Below, piece by piece: positions 7,747 to 17,000 of a stretch of 64,000 nucleotides of DNA. A program made the translations under genes and the position numbers. The DNA is from Undibacterium umbellatum (GTDB lineage: Bacteria > Pseudomonadota > Gammaproteobacteria > Burkholderiales > Burkholderiaceae_D). How positions within the stretch are numbered: the stretch's first letter is position 1; each line of letters starts with the position of its first letter. Location of the stretch: the NCBI RefSeq assembly GCF_014284125.1, contig NZ_JACOFX010000002.1:682001-746000 (forward strand), in the 5' to 3' direction. The notes under the pieces were generated by a model, which had not been told where the DNA came from, searched no databases, and worked only from the letters and a program-made list of their open reading frames with translations.

Positions 7747-8769
7747 ATGTCGATTACTTTAAAAGAGCTTGCCGCCAGCCTGGGCATGTCCAAGACCACG
7801 GTCAGCCGTGCCTTGAACGGCTACCCGGAGGTCGGTGAGCAGACGCGCAAAAAAATTTTGGCAGCGGCAGAACAGCATGGCTATGAAGCCAATCCCATGG
7901 CGCGCAGCCTGGCCGTGGGCCGCACCAATGTATTTGGCTTGATCTACCCCTTGCTGCCATCTGACCTTGGCGACCCCATGTTTCTTGGCGTTGTGGGTGG
8001 TATGGCCGAGGCACTGGAAGCGCGCAAGATGAACCTCATGATCGCGCCCGTCTCGCCCGGTAACGAATTGCCTTCGTACGAGCAAATGGTCAAGGGCCGC
8101 CGCGTCGATGGCCTCATCGTCAGCCGCACCATGGTGCAAGACCCGCGCATTGCTTATTTGTCCAGGCAGGGCTTCCCCTTCATTGCCCATGGCCGCACCC
8201 AGACTGATAAACCCTATGCCTGGTTTGACTATGACAATGCAAATGGCATACGGCTGGCTGTACAACATCTGCTGGAACTTGGCCACCAGCGCATCAGCCT
8301 CATCAGCGCCCCTCTGGAATTGAACTTTGCCCGGCAAAGACGCACCAGCTTTGTTGAAGCCATGAGCGGCGCAGGCCTCGACATTGACACCCGCTACCTG
8401 ATACAGGATGCCCTCGACAGGCGTAGCGGTTACCTGGCCGTGCTGCAGCTATTGAACTGCACACCCAGACCCAGCGCCATCATCGTCGATAACCATCTCT
8501 CTGGCGTCGGTGCCATGCGCGCCCTTATGGACGCTGGCATTGCCATAGGCAAGGATATCTCCGTCATCGTCTGGGGTAACATGGAAGACACCCTGGTCGG
8601 TGACCAGGTCACCACCATAGACCAGCCTGACCCCCGGGCGGCAGGCACCAAGATGAGTGAAATGTTGCTGGCGCTGATGAATGGCACACCTGCAGCAGAC
8701 TTGCAGGTATTGTGGCAGCCGGTGTTGATCGCGGGATCAACCACCGGCCCTTGCAAGAACGCTCACTGA
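7747..8769 (+). CDS. LacI-family transcriptional regulator of the disaccharide cluster
   Basis: 340 residues. The N-terminal helix-turn-helix MSITLKELAASLGMSKTTVS and the hinge helix NPMARSLAVGRTN (about 56-68) are typical of LacI/GalR repressors, followed by a periplasmic-binding-protein-like effector domain (GLIYPL onward, PSAIIVDNH, TTIDQPD). It most likely binds the two AAACCGGTTT palindromes at 3075-3119 and releases them when the sugar or a phosphorylated derivative binds. Its last seven bases overlap the end of the convergent cytochrome gene. Confidence 0.92.
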   Translation: MSITLKELAASLGMSKTTVSRALNGYPEVGEQTRKKILAAAEQHGYEANPMARSLAVGRTNVFGLIYPLLPSDLGDPMFLGVVGGMAEALEARKMNLMIAPVSPGNELPSYEQMVKGRRVDGLIVSRTMVQDPRIAYLSRQGFPFIAHGRTQTDKPYAWFDYDNANGIRLAVQHLLELGHQRISLISAPLELNFARQRRTSFVEAMSGAGLDIDTRYLIQDALDRRSGYLAVLQLLNCTPRPSAIIVDNHLSGVGAMRALMDAGIAIGKDISVIVWGNMEDTLVGDQVTTIDQPDPRAAGTKMSEMLLALMNGTPAADLQVLWQPVLIAGSTTGPCKNAH

Positions 8770-10799
8770 GCTTTCAAATACTCCAGCAAGTCCAGCCTTT
8801 GCTCTTTCGTTAGCACTGGCAAATCTCCGGGTTTTGTCGGCGGCTTGTTGCCATAGTCATGGCCAGAATTGTGATTGCCATTTAACCTGGTGTCGAAGGT
8901 AAAACCTTCGTAAGCAACGCTCTTCATGCCGACTTTTTCTGCATCAAATTCACGTGAACCGACCAGGAATTTTTCAGGGCGGCATTCTGCATCCTTTTGA
9001 TCGGCAGGGCAGGTCGCTGGCAGCAGCAAATCATACAGGGTAGGTACAGAGCCATTATGCAAGTAAGGCCCGGTTGCCCAGATGCCATTCAGTGAACGCC
9101 CCTTGTATGCCTGTAGGGACGAGTAGGGGTTCATCGTGGTATCCGGGATGTAATTTCCATGCTTGTTTGAATCCTTGATCTCATTGCCAAACAAAGCTTG
9201 GATAATATTGTGCAACCACTCAGACCAGCGGCGTATAAAGCCCTTGTCAGCATCTGGTGTGGTCACTACGCCCATCGTTGCCTTTGTCAGCAGGGCAGCG
9301 ATGGGGGCTTTTTTATCCAGCAAGACATCACCCACACCCGCACCCACATATTGATTGCGCAAGATGCCTGAATAACCTTCATATTTGATACTGTTGTCGG
9401 CCATGGTGGGATCGGTGCCCACTTCTTCTAGCTTGGACATATGTGCCACCACGCGCCGTTGTGGCGAACTGCGGTCTATCTCTGCATGGCAACTGACGCA
9501 ATAATTGGCAAACAGTTTTTCACCACGCTTGATGCGGGTCTGGTCCAGCTTGCCCAAAATCTCTTGCGGCCATTTAGGTGACTGCAATTCAGTCAACTGG
9601 TTTTCTATGCGGCGCAAGTTCTGGGTATTGATGGAGCTGTCATATTCAACCACCTTCTTGGTCCAGCCCTGGCCAGAAATCAATGAAGTAATAGAGAAGC
9701 GCTTGCCTTCATGCCAGTCCAGAGAGCCAAACACACCTATCACTTCGCCCGTATTGCGCCCCAGCGGCCCCAGTCCACCATTGCCACCCAGACCATTCCA
9801 CTGCACATAGTCATGCTGCGCGATATCCCACAAGAATGGGTAACTGACAGGTGCATCTGCCTTGATGAATAATTCCTGCCTGAGTTTGACGATGTTCTTG
9901 GCCGAAGTCGCCACTCTTTCTACGATCTTGTCGCGGTCGGCAGAACTGATTTCTGGCCCTATACCCGCCAGCGCCGTCCGCACTTCTTCTTCAGTCAGCA
10001 CCTTGCCCAGCACTTCTTCTATCTGCTGGCGATTCAGCAAATGTTCCAGCGTGCGGTTATATATACGGCCAAAGGCATCCAGCCTGGCATAGCCATAATC
10101 GACAGGGCTGTGATTGATGATGTTATAGCTGGTCAGGCGCAGGGTGTAAGTCTTAATATCGGCAATCACATCCGCTTCACTGCTATATGCACCCAACCTC
10201 AAAACAGCCTGGACAAAACGTTTTTGTACATCCGGCTTGTCCCGGACAGCCACCATCGCCTGGGTCAGGCCTTTCAGGAAGCCCGCCATGTCCGCACTGG
10301 CCGGCCCACCATCAATACGCATGCCCGTACCCTTGAAATTGACTTGCGCAGTATGGCAAGCAGCACAGGTAAAACCCATGTAATCCTTGCTCAGATAATT
10401 GTCTTTGACAAAGCCCACGGGTAAGGCATCTGGGTTGCTGGAGGTTTTTTTCTGCGGCAGATAGCGATAGCGGTTGATGTTCTCATCACTGCGGAACAAC
10501 TCTGGCTTGTCGTCCTGTTCCAGCACCAGGAAGAAATCATAAGGCAGCAAGTTGGAACCCTGCGTCGTGGTGTAGAACCACAAGCTTTGCTCGGGTTTCC
10601 AGTTCTGGTCCAGATAAACAATCTTGCCTGCATTGTCACCAAACACATCCTGCTTGACAGTCATCGCACCGCGATCAGGATCACTGTCAGACACTTCCCA
10701 TCTCTGCGACAAGGTAATGATCAAAGGTGGAATGATGAACAGCAAAGCCAGCAACAAGAAGCCATGCCATATTTTGAGCTTTATTTTTGGAATTTTCAT
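8763..10799 (-). CDS. Membrane-anchored di-heme c-type cytochrome of the RoxA / MauG-like peroxidase family
   Basis: 678 residues. A basic start followed by one hydrophobic helix (about 11-30) exports and probably anchors the protein on the periplasmic side. Two covalent heme motifs are present, CAACH at 145-149 and CVSCH at 434-438. The long region between them contains FLWDIAQHDYVQWNGLGG and NTGEVIGVFG. Layout and length resemble the rubber oxygenase RoxA and its relatives rather than the shorter bacterial cytochrome c peroxidases, so a dioxygenase or an unknown oxidase role is possible. The gene stands alone, convergent with the LacI gene (7-bp overlap). Family is fairly sure, substrate unknown. 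Confidence 0.8.
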   Translation of the reverse strand: MKIPKIKLKIWHGFLLLALLFIIPPLIITLSQRWEVSDSDPDRGAMTVKQDVFGDNAGKIVYLDQNWKPEQSLWFYTTTQGSNLLPYDFFLVLEQDDKPELFRSDENINRYRYLPQKKTSSNPDALPVGFVKDNYLSKDYMGFTCAACHTAQVNFKGTGMRIDGGPASADMAGFLKGLTQAMVAVRDKPDVQKRFVQAVLRLGAYSSEADVIADIKTYTLRLTSYNIINHSPVDYGYARLDAFGRIYNRTLEHLLNRQQIEEVLGKVLTEEEVRTALAGIGPEISSADRDKIVERVATSAKNIVKLRQELFIKADAPVSYPFLWDIAQHDYVQWNGLGGNGGLGPLGRNTGEVIGVFGSLDWHEGKRFSITSLISGQGWTKKVVEYDSSINTQNLRRIENQLTELQSPKWPQEILGKLDQTRIKRGEKLFANYCVSCHAEIDRSSPQRRVVAHMSKLEEVGTDPTMADNSIKYEGYSGILRNQYVGAGVGDVLLDKKAPIAALLTKATMGVVTTPDADKGFIRRWSEWLHNIIQALFGNEIKDSNKHGNYIPDTTMNPYSSLQAYKGRSLNGIWATGPYLHNGSVPTLYDLLLPATCPADQKDAECRPEKFLVGSREFDAEKVGMKSVAYEGFTFDTRLNGNHNSGHDYGNKPPTKPGDLPVLTKEQRLDLLEYLKAQ

Positions 10800-11114
10800 G
10801 ACTGCTCCCTGAGTGGAAAGACCTGAGAAATCGGGTGAAATGGAGGAGGTTTATGATTGTATTTTTATCATGCCTATATTCTAAGTCTTTTTTGTGAGGC
10901 GCAGTTGTCGTTGAGGCGGATGTGCGTATTTAGCAACAATTTTTTCAAGCAGCCCAGTTTGTTTCTGCTGACCGGCATATGCCAAGAATTGCCAGCAAGT
11001 AGTCAGGCGCATTGTTGCCATCATTGCTTTGCTTGAATACTGCTTGACTCTGTAGTAACTACGGGGTTTTAAATGGATGCTGTATTCATCCTTAACGCTG
11101 AAAGGCAGGCAATC
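10800..11114. other. Intergenic stretch with one doubtful small ORF
   Basis: About 315 bases lie between the divergent cytochrome and transglutaminase-like genes and must hold both promoters, though I see no strong hexamer pair. On the minus strand 11024-10881 encodes a basic 47-residue peptide (MMATMRLTTCWQFLAYAGQQ at its start, LRLTKKT at its end). It lacks a Shine-Dalgarno sequence and matches nothing I know, so it may be a gene remnant or chance. Confidence 0.4.
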
Positions 11115-11870
11115 ATGACTGATATGACAATAGAAGGTACGATTAAAGGCGCACAAGCTGGCGGTTTGGAGAGCGCCAATGTGTTGTTGCATCCCAGTGC
11201 TTTGCTGGACTACCAGCACCCATCCATACAAGCATTGATTGCCGGGCGTGGGTGGCGTAATCTGGATGAATTTGAACGCATAGGTGCGGCTTATAATTAT
11301 GTGCGCGATGAAGTAGCCTTTGGCTATAACACGTCAGATGATCTGCCTGCCTCTCAAGTGCTGGCGGACGGTATAGGGCAGTGCAATACCAAGGGTACTT
11401 TATTGATGGCATTGTTGCGTGCGCTGGACGTACCTTGCCGTTTCCACGGTTTCACCATAGACAAGGCTTTGCAAAAGGGTGCTATCACTGGCCTCGCTTA
11501 TGTCCTCGCACCTCGCAGCATTATCCATAGCTGGGTTGAGGTCTGGTTTGGCGGGCGCTGGCTTAATCTGGAAGGTTTTATCCTCGATAAAAAATACCTG
11601 TGCCAATTACAGCAAAGATTTTCAAGTCAGCAGGGAGCGTTTTGTGGCTATGGTGCAGCAACGCCAGATTTACACAACCCGCAAATTGACTGGAAGGGAA
11701 GTGACACCTATATACAAAAAGATGGCATCAACGCTGACTTTGGCGTATTCGAGACGCCTGATGCTTTCTATATGAAGCATGGCGCAAACTTGTCCGGGAT
11801 CAAACGATGGATGTTTTTACGTTTTATCAGGCAATGGATGAATCAAAATGTGACGAATATCCGCGGATAG
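11115..11870 (+). CDS. Transglutaminase-like cysteine protease-fold protein
   Basis: 251 residues from ATG 11115, which follows AGGCAGG; an upstream ATG at 11073 lacks a ribosome site. The transglutaminase-core triad is visible: Cys in GIGQCNTKGTLL (about 91-102), His in SIIHSWVEVWF (about 139-149) and an acidic residue in LNLEGF shortly after. No signal peptide is apparent, so it is probably cytoplasmic. Bacterial stand-alone members of this fold act as peptidases, amidases or crosslinkers, and the substrate here cannot be guessed. The gene is monocistronic. Confidence 0.8.
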   Translation: MTDMTIEGTIKGAQAGGLESANVLLHPSALLDYQHPSIQALIAGRGWRNLDEFERIGAAYNYVRDEVAFGYNTSDDLPASQVLADGIGQCNTKGTLLMALLRALDVPCRFHGFTIDKALQKGAITGLAYVLAPRSIIHSWVEVWFGGRWLNLEGFILDKKYLCQLQQRFSSQQGAFCGYGAATPDLHNPQIDWKGSDTYIQKDGINADFGVFETPDAFYMKHGANLSGIKRWMFLRFIRQWMNQNVTNIRG

Positions 11871-11930
11871 GAGAAAGCAGATCACTATACATGCTGTCCA
11901 GATCAACTCAAGTGCGAGCTTGTTGGAATT

Positions 11931-11949
11931 GATAATGATACTCATTTGT
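11931..11949 (+). promoter_or_regulatory. Fur box upstream of fbpA
   Basis: GATAATGATACTCATTTGT matches the 19-base Fur consensus strongly in its left half and centre and more weakly at the right end. It lies 40 bases before the fbpA start and should repress the iron importer when iron is plentiful. Confidence 0.75.
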
Positions 11950-11988
11950 GTTAAATTTTGGTCTTCTTATCGCTATTAGGTGCCACAA

Positions 11989-12990
11989 GTGAAAAATCTG
12001 AAATCGGTGATTGCTGCATCCCTTGCTTTGTTGTCCTGCTCCACAGCTGCCTGGTCTGAAGAAGTGGTTGTCTACTCGGCCCGCAACGAACAATTGATCA
12101 AACCCCTGTTTGACGCTTACACCAAGCAAACAGGTGTCAATGTCAAGTTCGTCACCGACAAGGAAGGGCCGCTGATGGAGCGGCTCAAAGCTGAAGGTGC
12201 AAATACTTCTGCCGACGTATTCATTACTGTTGATGCAGGTAATTTGTGGCAGGCAGCCAATCAGGGTTTGTTGCAAGCAGTTAATTCCCCGATACTCAAT
12301 GCCAACATCCCGGCGCACTTGCGTGATCCTAAAAATATGTGGGTAGGTTTGTCGGTGCGTGCCCGTACGATTTTCTACAACACACAAAAAGTCAAACCAG
12401 AAGACCTCTCAAGCTATGAAGATCTGGCCGATGCAAAATGGAAGGGGCGCCTGTGCCTGCGCACTTCCAAGAAGGTGTACAACCAGTCCCTGACCGCAAT
12501 GATGATAGAAGAACATGGTGAGCCCAAGACAGAACAAATTATCAAGGGATGGGTAGGCAATCTGGCAACAGATGTTTTCCCGGACGATACCAAGATGCTC
12601 GAAGCCGTGGGCGCAGGTCAATGTGATGTTGGTATTGCCAACACGTACTATTATGGCCGTTTGATGGACAAAAATCCCAAATTGCCGATTGCTGTGTATT
12701 GGGCTAACCAAAAGACCAAGGGCGTTCACGTCAATGTGTCGGGTGCGGGCATCACCCGTCACGCAAAAAATCCGGCAGGCGCACAGAAATTGATAGAATG
12801 GCTGTCTTCGGATAAAGCACAAAATCTATTTACCGATCTGGACATGGAGTACCCTGCCAATCCAGCGATCAAGCCGCATGCAAAACTGCTGGCCTGGGGA
12901 ACATTCAAGCAAAACTTGATCAATGTCACCAAGGCGGGCGAATTGCAAGCAAATGCAGTCAAGCTGATGGACCGGGCGGGTTATAAGTAA
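11989..12990 (+). CDS. fbpA: Ferric iron ABC transporter, periplasmic binding protein
   Basis: 333 residues. I choose GTG 11989 because AGG stands eight bases before it and it gives a clean signal peptide ([20 protein letters not shown], cleaved near AWS-EE); GTG 11980 in frame is the alternative. The mature part starts [19 protein letters not shown], typical of the FbpA/FutA/AfuA group, and contains [12 protein letters not shown] and the paired tyrosines in NTYYYGRLM (about 220) expected to bind iron(III). It captures iron in the periplasm for FbpB and FbpC encoded downstream. A perfect hairpin terminator separates it from fbpB, which would yield more binding protein than permease. Confidence 0.93.
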   Translation: MKNLKSVIAASLALLSCSTAAWSEEVVVYSARNEQLIKPLFDAYTKQTGVNVKFVTDKEGPLMERLKAEGANTSADVFITVDAGNLWQAANQGLLQAVNSPILNANIPAHLRDPKNMWVGLSVRARTIFYNTQKVKPEDLSSYEDLADAKWKGRLCLRTSKKVYNQSLTAMMIEEHGEPKTEQIIKGWVGNLATDVFPDDTKMLEAVGAGQCDVGIANTYYYGRLMDKNPKLPIAVYWANQKTKGVHVNVSGAGITRHAKNPAGAQKLIEWLSSDKAQNLFTDLDMEYPANPAIKPHAKLLAWGTFKQNLINVTKAGELQANAVKLMDRAGYK

Positions 12991-13040
12991 AGCTGTTCAT
13001 TGATAGTCGATGCTTGCTCTTGAAAGAGGGCAGGCTTACA

Positions 13041-13070
13041 AAAAAGCGAGCAATCCAGTGCTCGCTTTTT
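13041..13070 (+). terminator. Terminator between fbpA and fbpB
   Basis: AAAAAGCGAGCA and TGCTCGCTTTTT form a perfect 12-bp stem with a six-base loop, ending in a T run on either strand. It should stop most fbpA transcripts and let a fraction read into fbpB and fbpC. Confidence 0.85.
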
Positions 13071-13102
13071 CCATTTTTTGAATTGTCGTTTTTAAGTATA
13101 TT

Positions 13103-14737
13103 TTGATACCTATATACCAATACTGCTTGGCTGCAAAAAGGTGGTTGACAGGGTGGCGTTTGGCCGCCGGTCTGGTTTCTATGCTTACCTTGATACCCCT
13201 GGTCGTGGTGTTGGCTTCGTTTTTGACGCCGCAGCCAGAAATTTGGAAGCATCTGGCTCAGTATGTTTTGCCAGATTTGTTCTTGAACACACTCTGGCTG
13301 CTACTGGGCGTAGCGGCGGGTACAGGTTTGCTGGGCGTCAGCTTGGCATGGCTGACGGCCGTGTGCGAGTTTCCAGGGCGACGGTTCTTCTCCTGGGCAC
13401 TGGTATTGCCACTGGCCATCCCGGCCTATGTGACAGCCTTCGTCAGCATAGGTTTGCTGGACTTTACCGGGCCGTTGCAGACCTTGTTGCGCGACTGGTT
13501 TGGCAGCAGTGCCTGGTTCCCACGCATACGATCTACTGGTGGCGTCATACTGGTGATGTCCATGGCACTGTTCCCCTATGTCTATTTACTGGCGCGTAAT
13601 GCTTTTTTGACGCAGGGCAAACGTTCGCTCGAAGTCGGCCAGTCGCTGGGCCTGTCGCGTTGGCAAGGCTTCTACAAAATCGCTTTACCCATGGCGCGCC
13701 CCTGGATAGCGGGTGGCATCTTGTTGGCCCTGATGGAAGCAATGGCAGATTTTGGCACAGTGTCAGTCTTCAATTATGATGCCTTCACCACCGCAATCTA
13801 CAAAGCCTGGTTTGGTTTGTTTTCCCTGTCGGCAGCTTCTCAGCTAGCTTCGATTCTGGTGCTACTGGTATTGATGCTGGCGCTGGGCGAGCATTTTTTG
13901 CGCGGTGATAAGCGCTATAACGTTATTGGCAAATCCAATCAATCCAAAATTCATCTGGGCCGACGTTCGCGCTGGCTGGCTTGTTGTTATGCCAGTGCCG
14001 TGCTGGCAGTCGCATTTGTGATACCAGTGGCGCAGTTATTGGTGTGGAGTGTGCAGGTATTTGCAACTGATTTCGATGCCCGTTACCCTGCATTTGTCTG
14101 GCATTCGATTTTATTGTCCGGCATGGCGGCTGTTTTGGTCGTGGCTGCAGCACTGGTACTGGCTTATGCATTGCGTCTGTACAAAGACTGGCCGACTTTG
14201 TTCTTTGCGCGCCTGTCTACCCTGGGTTATGCCATCCCCGGCACCGTGCTGGCGGTCGGCATTTTTATTCCGGTGGCCTGGCTGGATAATCAGATGCTGG
14301 CATTCCTCAAGCCCTGGCTGGATATCAAGGACAGCAGCATCCTGCGTGGGACGCTGGTCGTGATGTTGCTGGCGTATGCCGCACGCTTTCTGGCACCTGG
14401 CTTTAACGCCATAGACAGCGCAATGCAGCGCATTACCCGCAACCAGGAAGACGCAGCGCGCAGCATGGGTGTCACCGGCCCAGCACTATTCCGGCAAGTG
14501 TATTTCCCCTTGCTGCGTGGAGGTATCGTCAGTGCAGGCTTGCTGGTATTTGTCGATGTCATGAAAGAGATGCCGATTACCTTGATGACCAGGCCATTTG
14601 GCTGGGATACCTTATCTGTACGCATCTTTGAAATGACCTCAGAAGGACAATGGGATCGCGCCGCCTTGCCCGCCATGGCTCTGGTGCTGGCTGGTTTGAT
14701 ACCGGTGATCCTGTTGACTCGCCAATCAGAACACTAA
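13103..14737 (+). CDS. fbpB: Ferric iron ABC transporter, fused permease
   Basis: Up to 544 residues with two successive MetI-like permease halves, as is normal for FbpB. EAA-type loops that dock the ATPase are visible as RSLEVGQSLGLSRWQGFYKIALP (about 174-196, first half) and DAARSMGVTGPALFRQVYFP (second half, about 450). The start is uncertain: TTG 13103 opens the frame but has no good ribosome site, and the first ATG (13181) would cut into the first membrane helix. It forms the inner-membrane channel for iron released by FbpA. Confidence 0.9.
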   Translation: MIPIYQYCLAAKRWLTGWRLAAGLVSMLTLIPLVVVLASFLTPQPEIWKHLAQYVLPDLFLNTLWLLLGVAAGTGLLGVSLAWLTAVCEFPGRRFFSWALVLPLAIPAYVTAFVSIGLLDFTGPLQTLLRDWFGSSAWFPRIRSTGGVILVMSMALFPYVYLLARNAFLTQGKRSLEVGQSLGLSRWQGFYKIALPMARPWIAGGILLALMEAMADFGTVSVFNYDAFTTAIYKAWFGLFSLSAASQLASILVLLVLMLALGEHFLRGDKRYNVIGKSNQSKIHLGRRSRWLACCYASAVLAVAFVIPVAQLLVWSVQVFATDFDARYPAFVWHSILLSGMAAVLVVAAALVLAYALRLYKDWPTLFFARLSTLGYAIPGTVLAVGIFIPVAWLDNQMLAFLKPWLDIKDSSILRGTLVVMLLAYAARFLAPGFNAIDSAMQRITRNQEDAARSMGVTGPALFRQVYFPLLRGGIVSAGLLVFVDVMKEMPITLMTRPFGWDTLSVRIFEMTSEGQWDRAALPAMALVLAGLIPVILLTRQSEH

Positions 14738-14746
14738 AGCAAAAAT

Positions 14747-15835
14747 ATGAGTGCATCAGCTACACCAGAAAAGCGCGCCAATCCGGTACTGACATTGAGT
14801 GGAATTGCCCATGCCTATCAAGACAGGAACACCTTCTCAGGACTGGGATTCTCTCTGGAGAAAGGGCAGATAGCATGCTTGCTGGGGCCATCAGGATGTG
14901 GCAAGACAACAGTCTTGCGATGTATCGCAGGTTTTGAAACCATAGGCCAGGGCAGCATACATGTGAATGGCCAGCTGGTCAGTACCGCACAATTTTCCTT
15001 GCCTGCGCATCAGCGCCATATTGGCATGGTGTTCCAGGATTATGCCTTGTTCCCGCATCTTGATGTGCAGAGCAATATCGCATTTGGCCTGCATGCCATG
15101 GGCAAGGCAGAGCGTGGCTTGCGCGTGGCAGAGTTGCTTGACATCGTAGGTCTGAATGAAGTCCGCCATGCTTATCCGCATGCGCTGTCTGGCGGCCAGC
15201 AGCAACGTGTTGCCCTGGCCCGTGCACTGGCGCCCAAGCCAGACTTGCTATTGCTGGATGAGCCATTTTCCAATCTTGATACAGAATTGCGTGAACGCCT
15301 GGGCCTGGAAGTCAGAGCCATACTGAAACAGCAAAACACCACAGCGATACTGGTTACGCATGACCAGAATGAAGCATTTGCCATTGCGGATGAAATCGGC
15401 GTCTTGCATCAGGGCCAGATGCAGCAATGGGATACGCCTTACAATTTATATCATCAACCGGACAATCGTTTCGTCGCCGACTTCATTGGTGAAGGGGTCT
15501 TCATCTCCGGCACCGTACTTGCACCAGATAAAATAGAAATCGAATTGGGTATCGTACCCGCCAGAATGCCAGAAGACTGCTGCCTGGGTTGCATGGTAGA
15601 TGTGCTCGTCAGGCCCGACGACATCATTCACGATGACCTCAGCCCCGTACATGCAACCGTTGTGTCCAAGGCATTCCGGGGAGCAGAATTTTTGTACACA
15701 CTGGAATTAAGCAGTGGCAGCCGCGTACTGTCCCTGGTGCCCAGTCACCATAACCATGCGCTGGGTGAGCAGATAGGGATACGGCTGGAAATCGACCATG
15801 TGATCGCGTTTCATACCCGCGGCGATGGCAGCTGA
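14747..15835 (+). CDS. fbpC: Ferric iron ABC transporter, ATP-binding protein
   Basis: 362 residues starting nine bases after fbpB. Walker A is GPSGCGKTT (about 45-53), the signature LSGGQQQRVALARAL (about 146), Walker B LLLLDEPFSNLD and the H-loop ILVTHDQNEA. The C-terminal 120 residues form the TOBE-like regulatory domain found in CUT1 and FbpC-type ATPases (VLVRPDDI). It powers iron(III) import through FbpB and completes a textbook FbpABC set under Fur control. Confidence 0.93.
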   Translation: MSASATPEKRANPVLTLSGIAHAYQDRNTFSGLGFSLEKGQIACLLGPSGCGKTTVLRCIAGFETIGQGSIHVNGQLVSTAQFSLPAHQRHIGMVFQDYALFPHLDVQSNIAFGLHAMGKAERGLRVAELLDIVGLNEVRHAYPHALSGGQQQRVALARALAPKPDLLLLDEPFSNLDTELRERLGLEVRAILKQQNTTAILVTHDQNEAFAIADEIGVLHQGQMQQWDTPYNLYHQPDNRFVADFIGEGVFISGTVLAPDKIEIELGIVPARMPEDCCLGCMVDVLVRPDDIIHDDLSPVHATVVSKAFRGAEFLYTLELSSGSRVLSLVPSHHNHALGEQIGIRLEIDHVIAFHTRGDGS

Positions 15836-16033
15836 GCAGGAGCGCAAGGGGATGCCGTAGCGTCAATCAATTCAGCCAGCTTGTGGATGACCAGAGTATA
15901 GGAAATGCGCTCCTGCTCCATTCTTAAATTAGGGCTGATGCGTTGGTGGTACCGTGCGGGTTATATTGATTCAATCATGATCAATGCTTGAATTTCTTTG
16001 ACTTCGTAAAGTCTTTTTGCATTAGGAATGAGT

Positions 16034-16858
16034 ATGAAATTTAACTTCATCTTGGTCGGTTTGACGATTGGATTTTCAGCGGTTACCCATGCTCAGATGC
16101 AAAGCGCCGCCAACAAAAATCAAGCGGCGGCGGTTGCTGCAAACACTCCTGTCAAAACAAGCTCAATGACCATATCACTGACTGCAAAAGGAGCTTATAC
16201 AATAGGCTCAGATCGGGATAAGAGCCCAAAAAAAACAGGTGTATTGGTTGGCGCTACGCATGTGGCTGCATTGAATAAAGAATTGCTGGAAGTGAAAAAT
16301 GGTGCAAGTGATGTTGCGATCACCATCAAAGCGGAGCGCGCTACCAAATTCCAATACCTTGTTAGTGTCATGTCCACAGTGGCTTTGCAAACTACCAGGA
16401 AATTTATACTGGCGACAGAAACGAGTCAATGTACTGTGCATGTGCCGTTAGATGGCTTACCCAAGAATGTTGCATATCTCACTGTCCAGATTTCTGCGGG
16501 TGGCGACTATGCCCTGCAACTGAATGACAAAGATGGAAAATCCAAGGGATCGATTGTAGCCTACAAGCACGACAAGATCGCGAACCTGAATGATGCCTTA
16601 GTCCAAGCCAAAAATACGCATGCAGCTAGTTACGCTCTCATCAACGCCGACAAAGACGCCCCCATTCAAGCTTACGTTGATTTAATCAATATGCTGAACT
16701 CAGCGTCTATTGATAGACACATGATTGTTGCCCAGAGTGGCAGCGGACCGACACAAAATGCGCCTGAAAAAAATCAACCCAAAACACAGCAACTTCGCAT
16801 AGACGAGCTGGGCGAGCAGCAGAAGCAATTGCTGGAGGAGTTGAAGAAGATGAAATAG
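16034..16858 (+). CDS. Secreted protein with two ExbD/TolR-like periplasmic domains
   Basis: 274 residues from ATG 16034 (AGGA six bases before it); ATG 16028 is an in-frame alternative. Residues 1-20 are a signal peptide ending VTHA-Q. Two regions then share the same pattern: about 42-128 (ISLTAKGAYTIG ... LNKELLEVK ... VAITIKAERATKFQYLVSVM ... RKFILATE) and about 144-232 (VQISAGGDYALQL ... LNDALVQAK ... ALINADKDAPIQAYVDLINM ... RHMIVAQ). This is the strand-helix-strand layout of the periplasmic domain of ExbD and TolR. Unlike those, there is no N-terminal membrane anchor and the domain is doubled. The last 40 residues look like a short coiled coil. Function unknown; a soluble partner or decoy of a TonB/Tol-type motor is one guess. 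Confidence 0.6.
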   Translation: MKFNFILVGLTIGFSAVTHAQMQSAANKNQAAAVAANTPVKTSSMTISLTAKGAYTIGSDRDKSPKKTGVLVGATHVAALNKELLEVKNGASDVAITIKAERATKFQYLVSVMSTVALQTTRKFILATETSQCTVHVPLDGLPKNVAYLTVQISAGGDYALQLNDKDGKSKGSIVAYKHDKIANLNDALVQAKNTHAASYALINADKDAPIQAYVDLINMLNSASIDRHMIVAQSGSGPTQNAPEKNQPKTQQLRIDELGEQQKQLLEELKKMK

Positions 16859-17000
16859 TCAATTACCTTATGGTTTTATTCACGGCCGACTTTCAAGCAA
16901 TTCTAAACCGACCAATTTACTTGTACTGATGTCGCTTAATCCCGAGCTAGGACGGTATCGTCCTCTATCTTGATATGATTTTATCAAAGTCTTTAAATCT

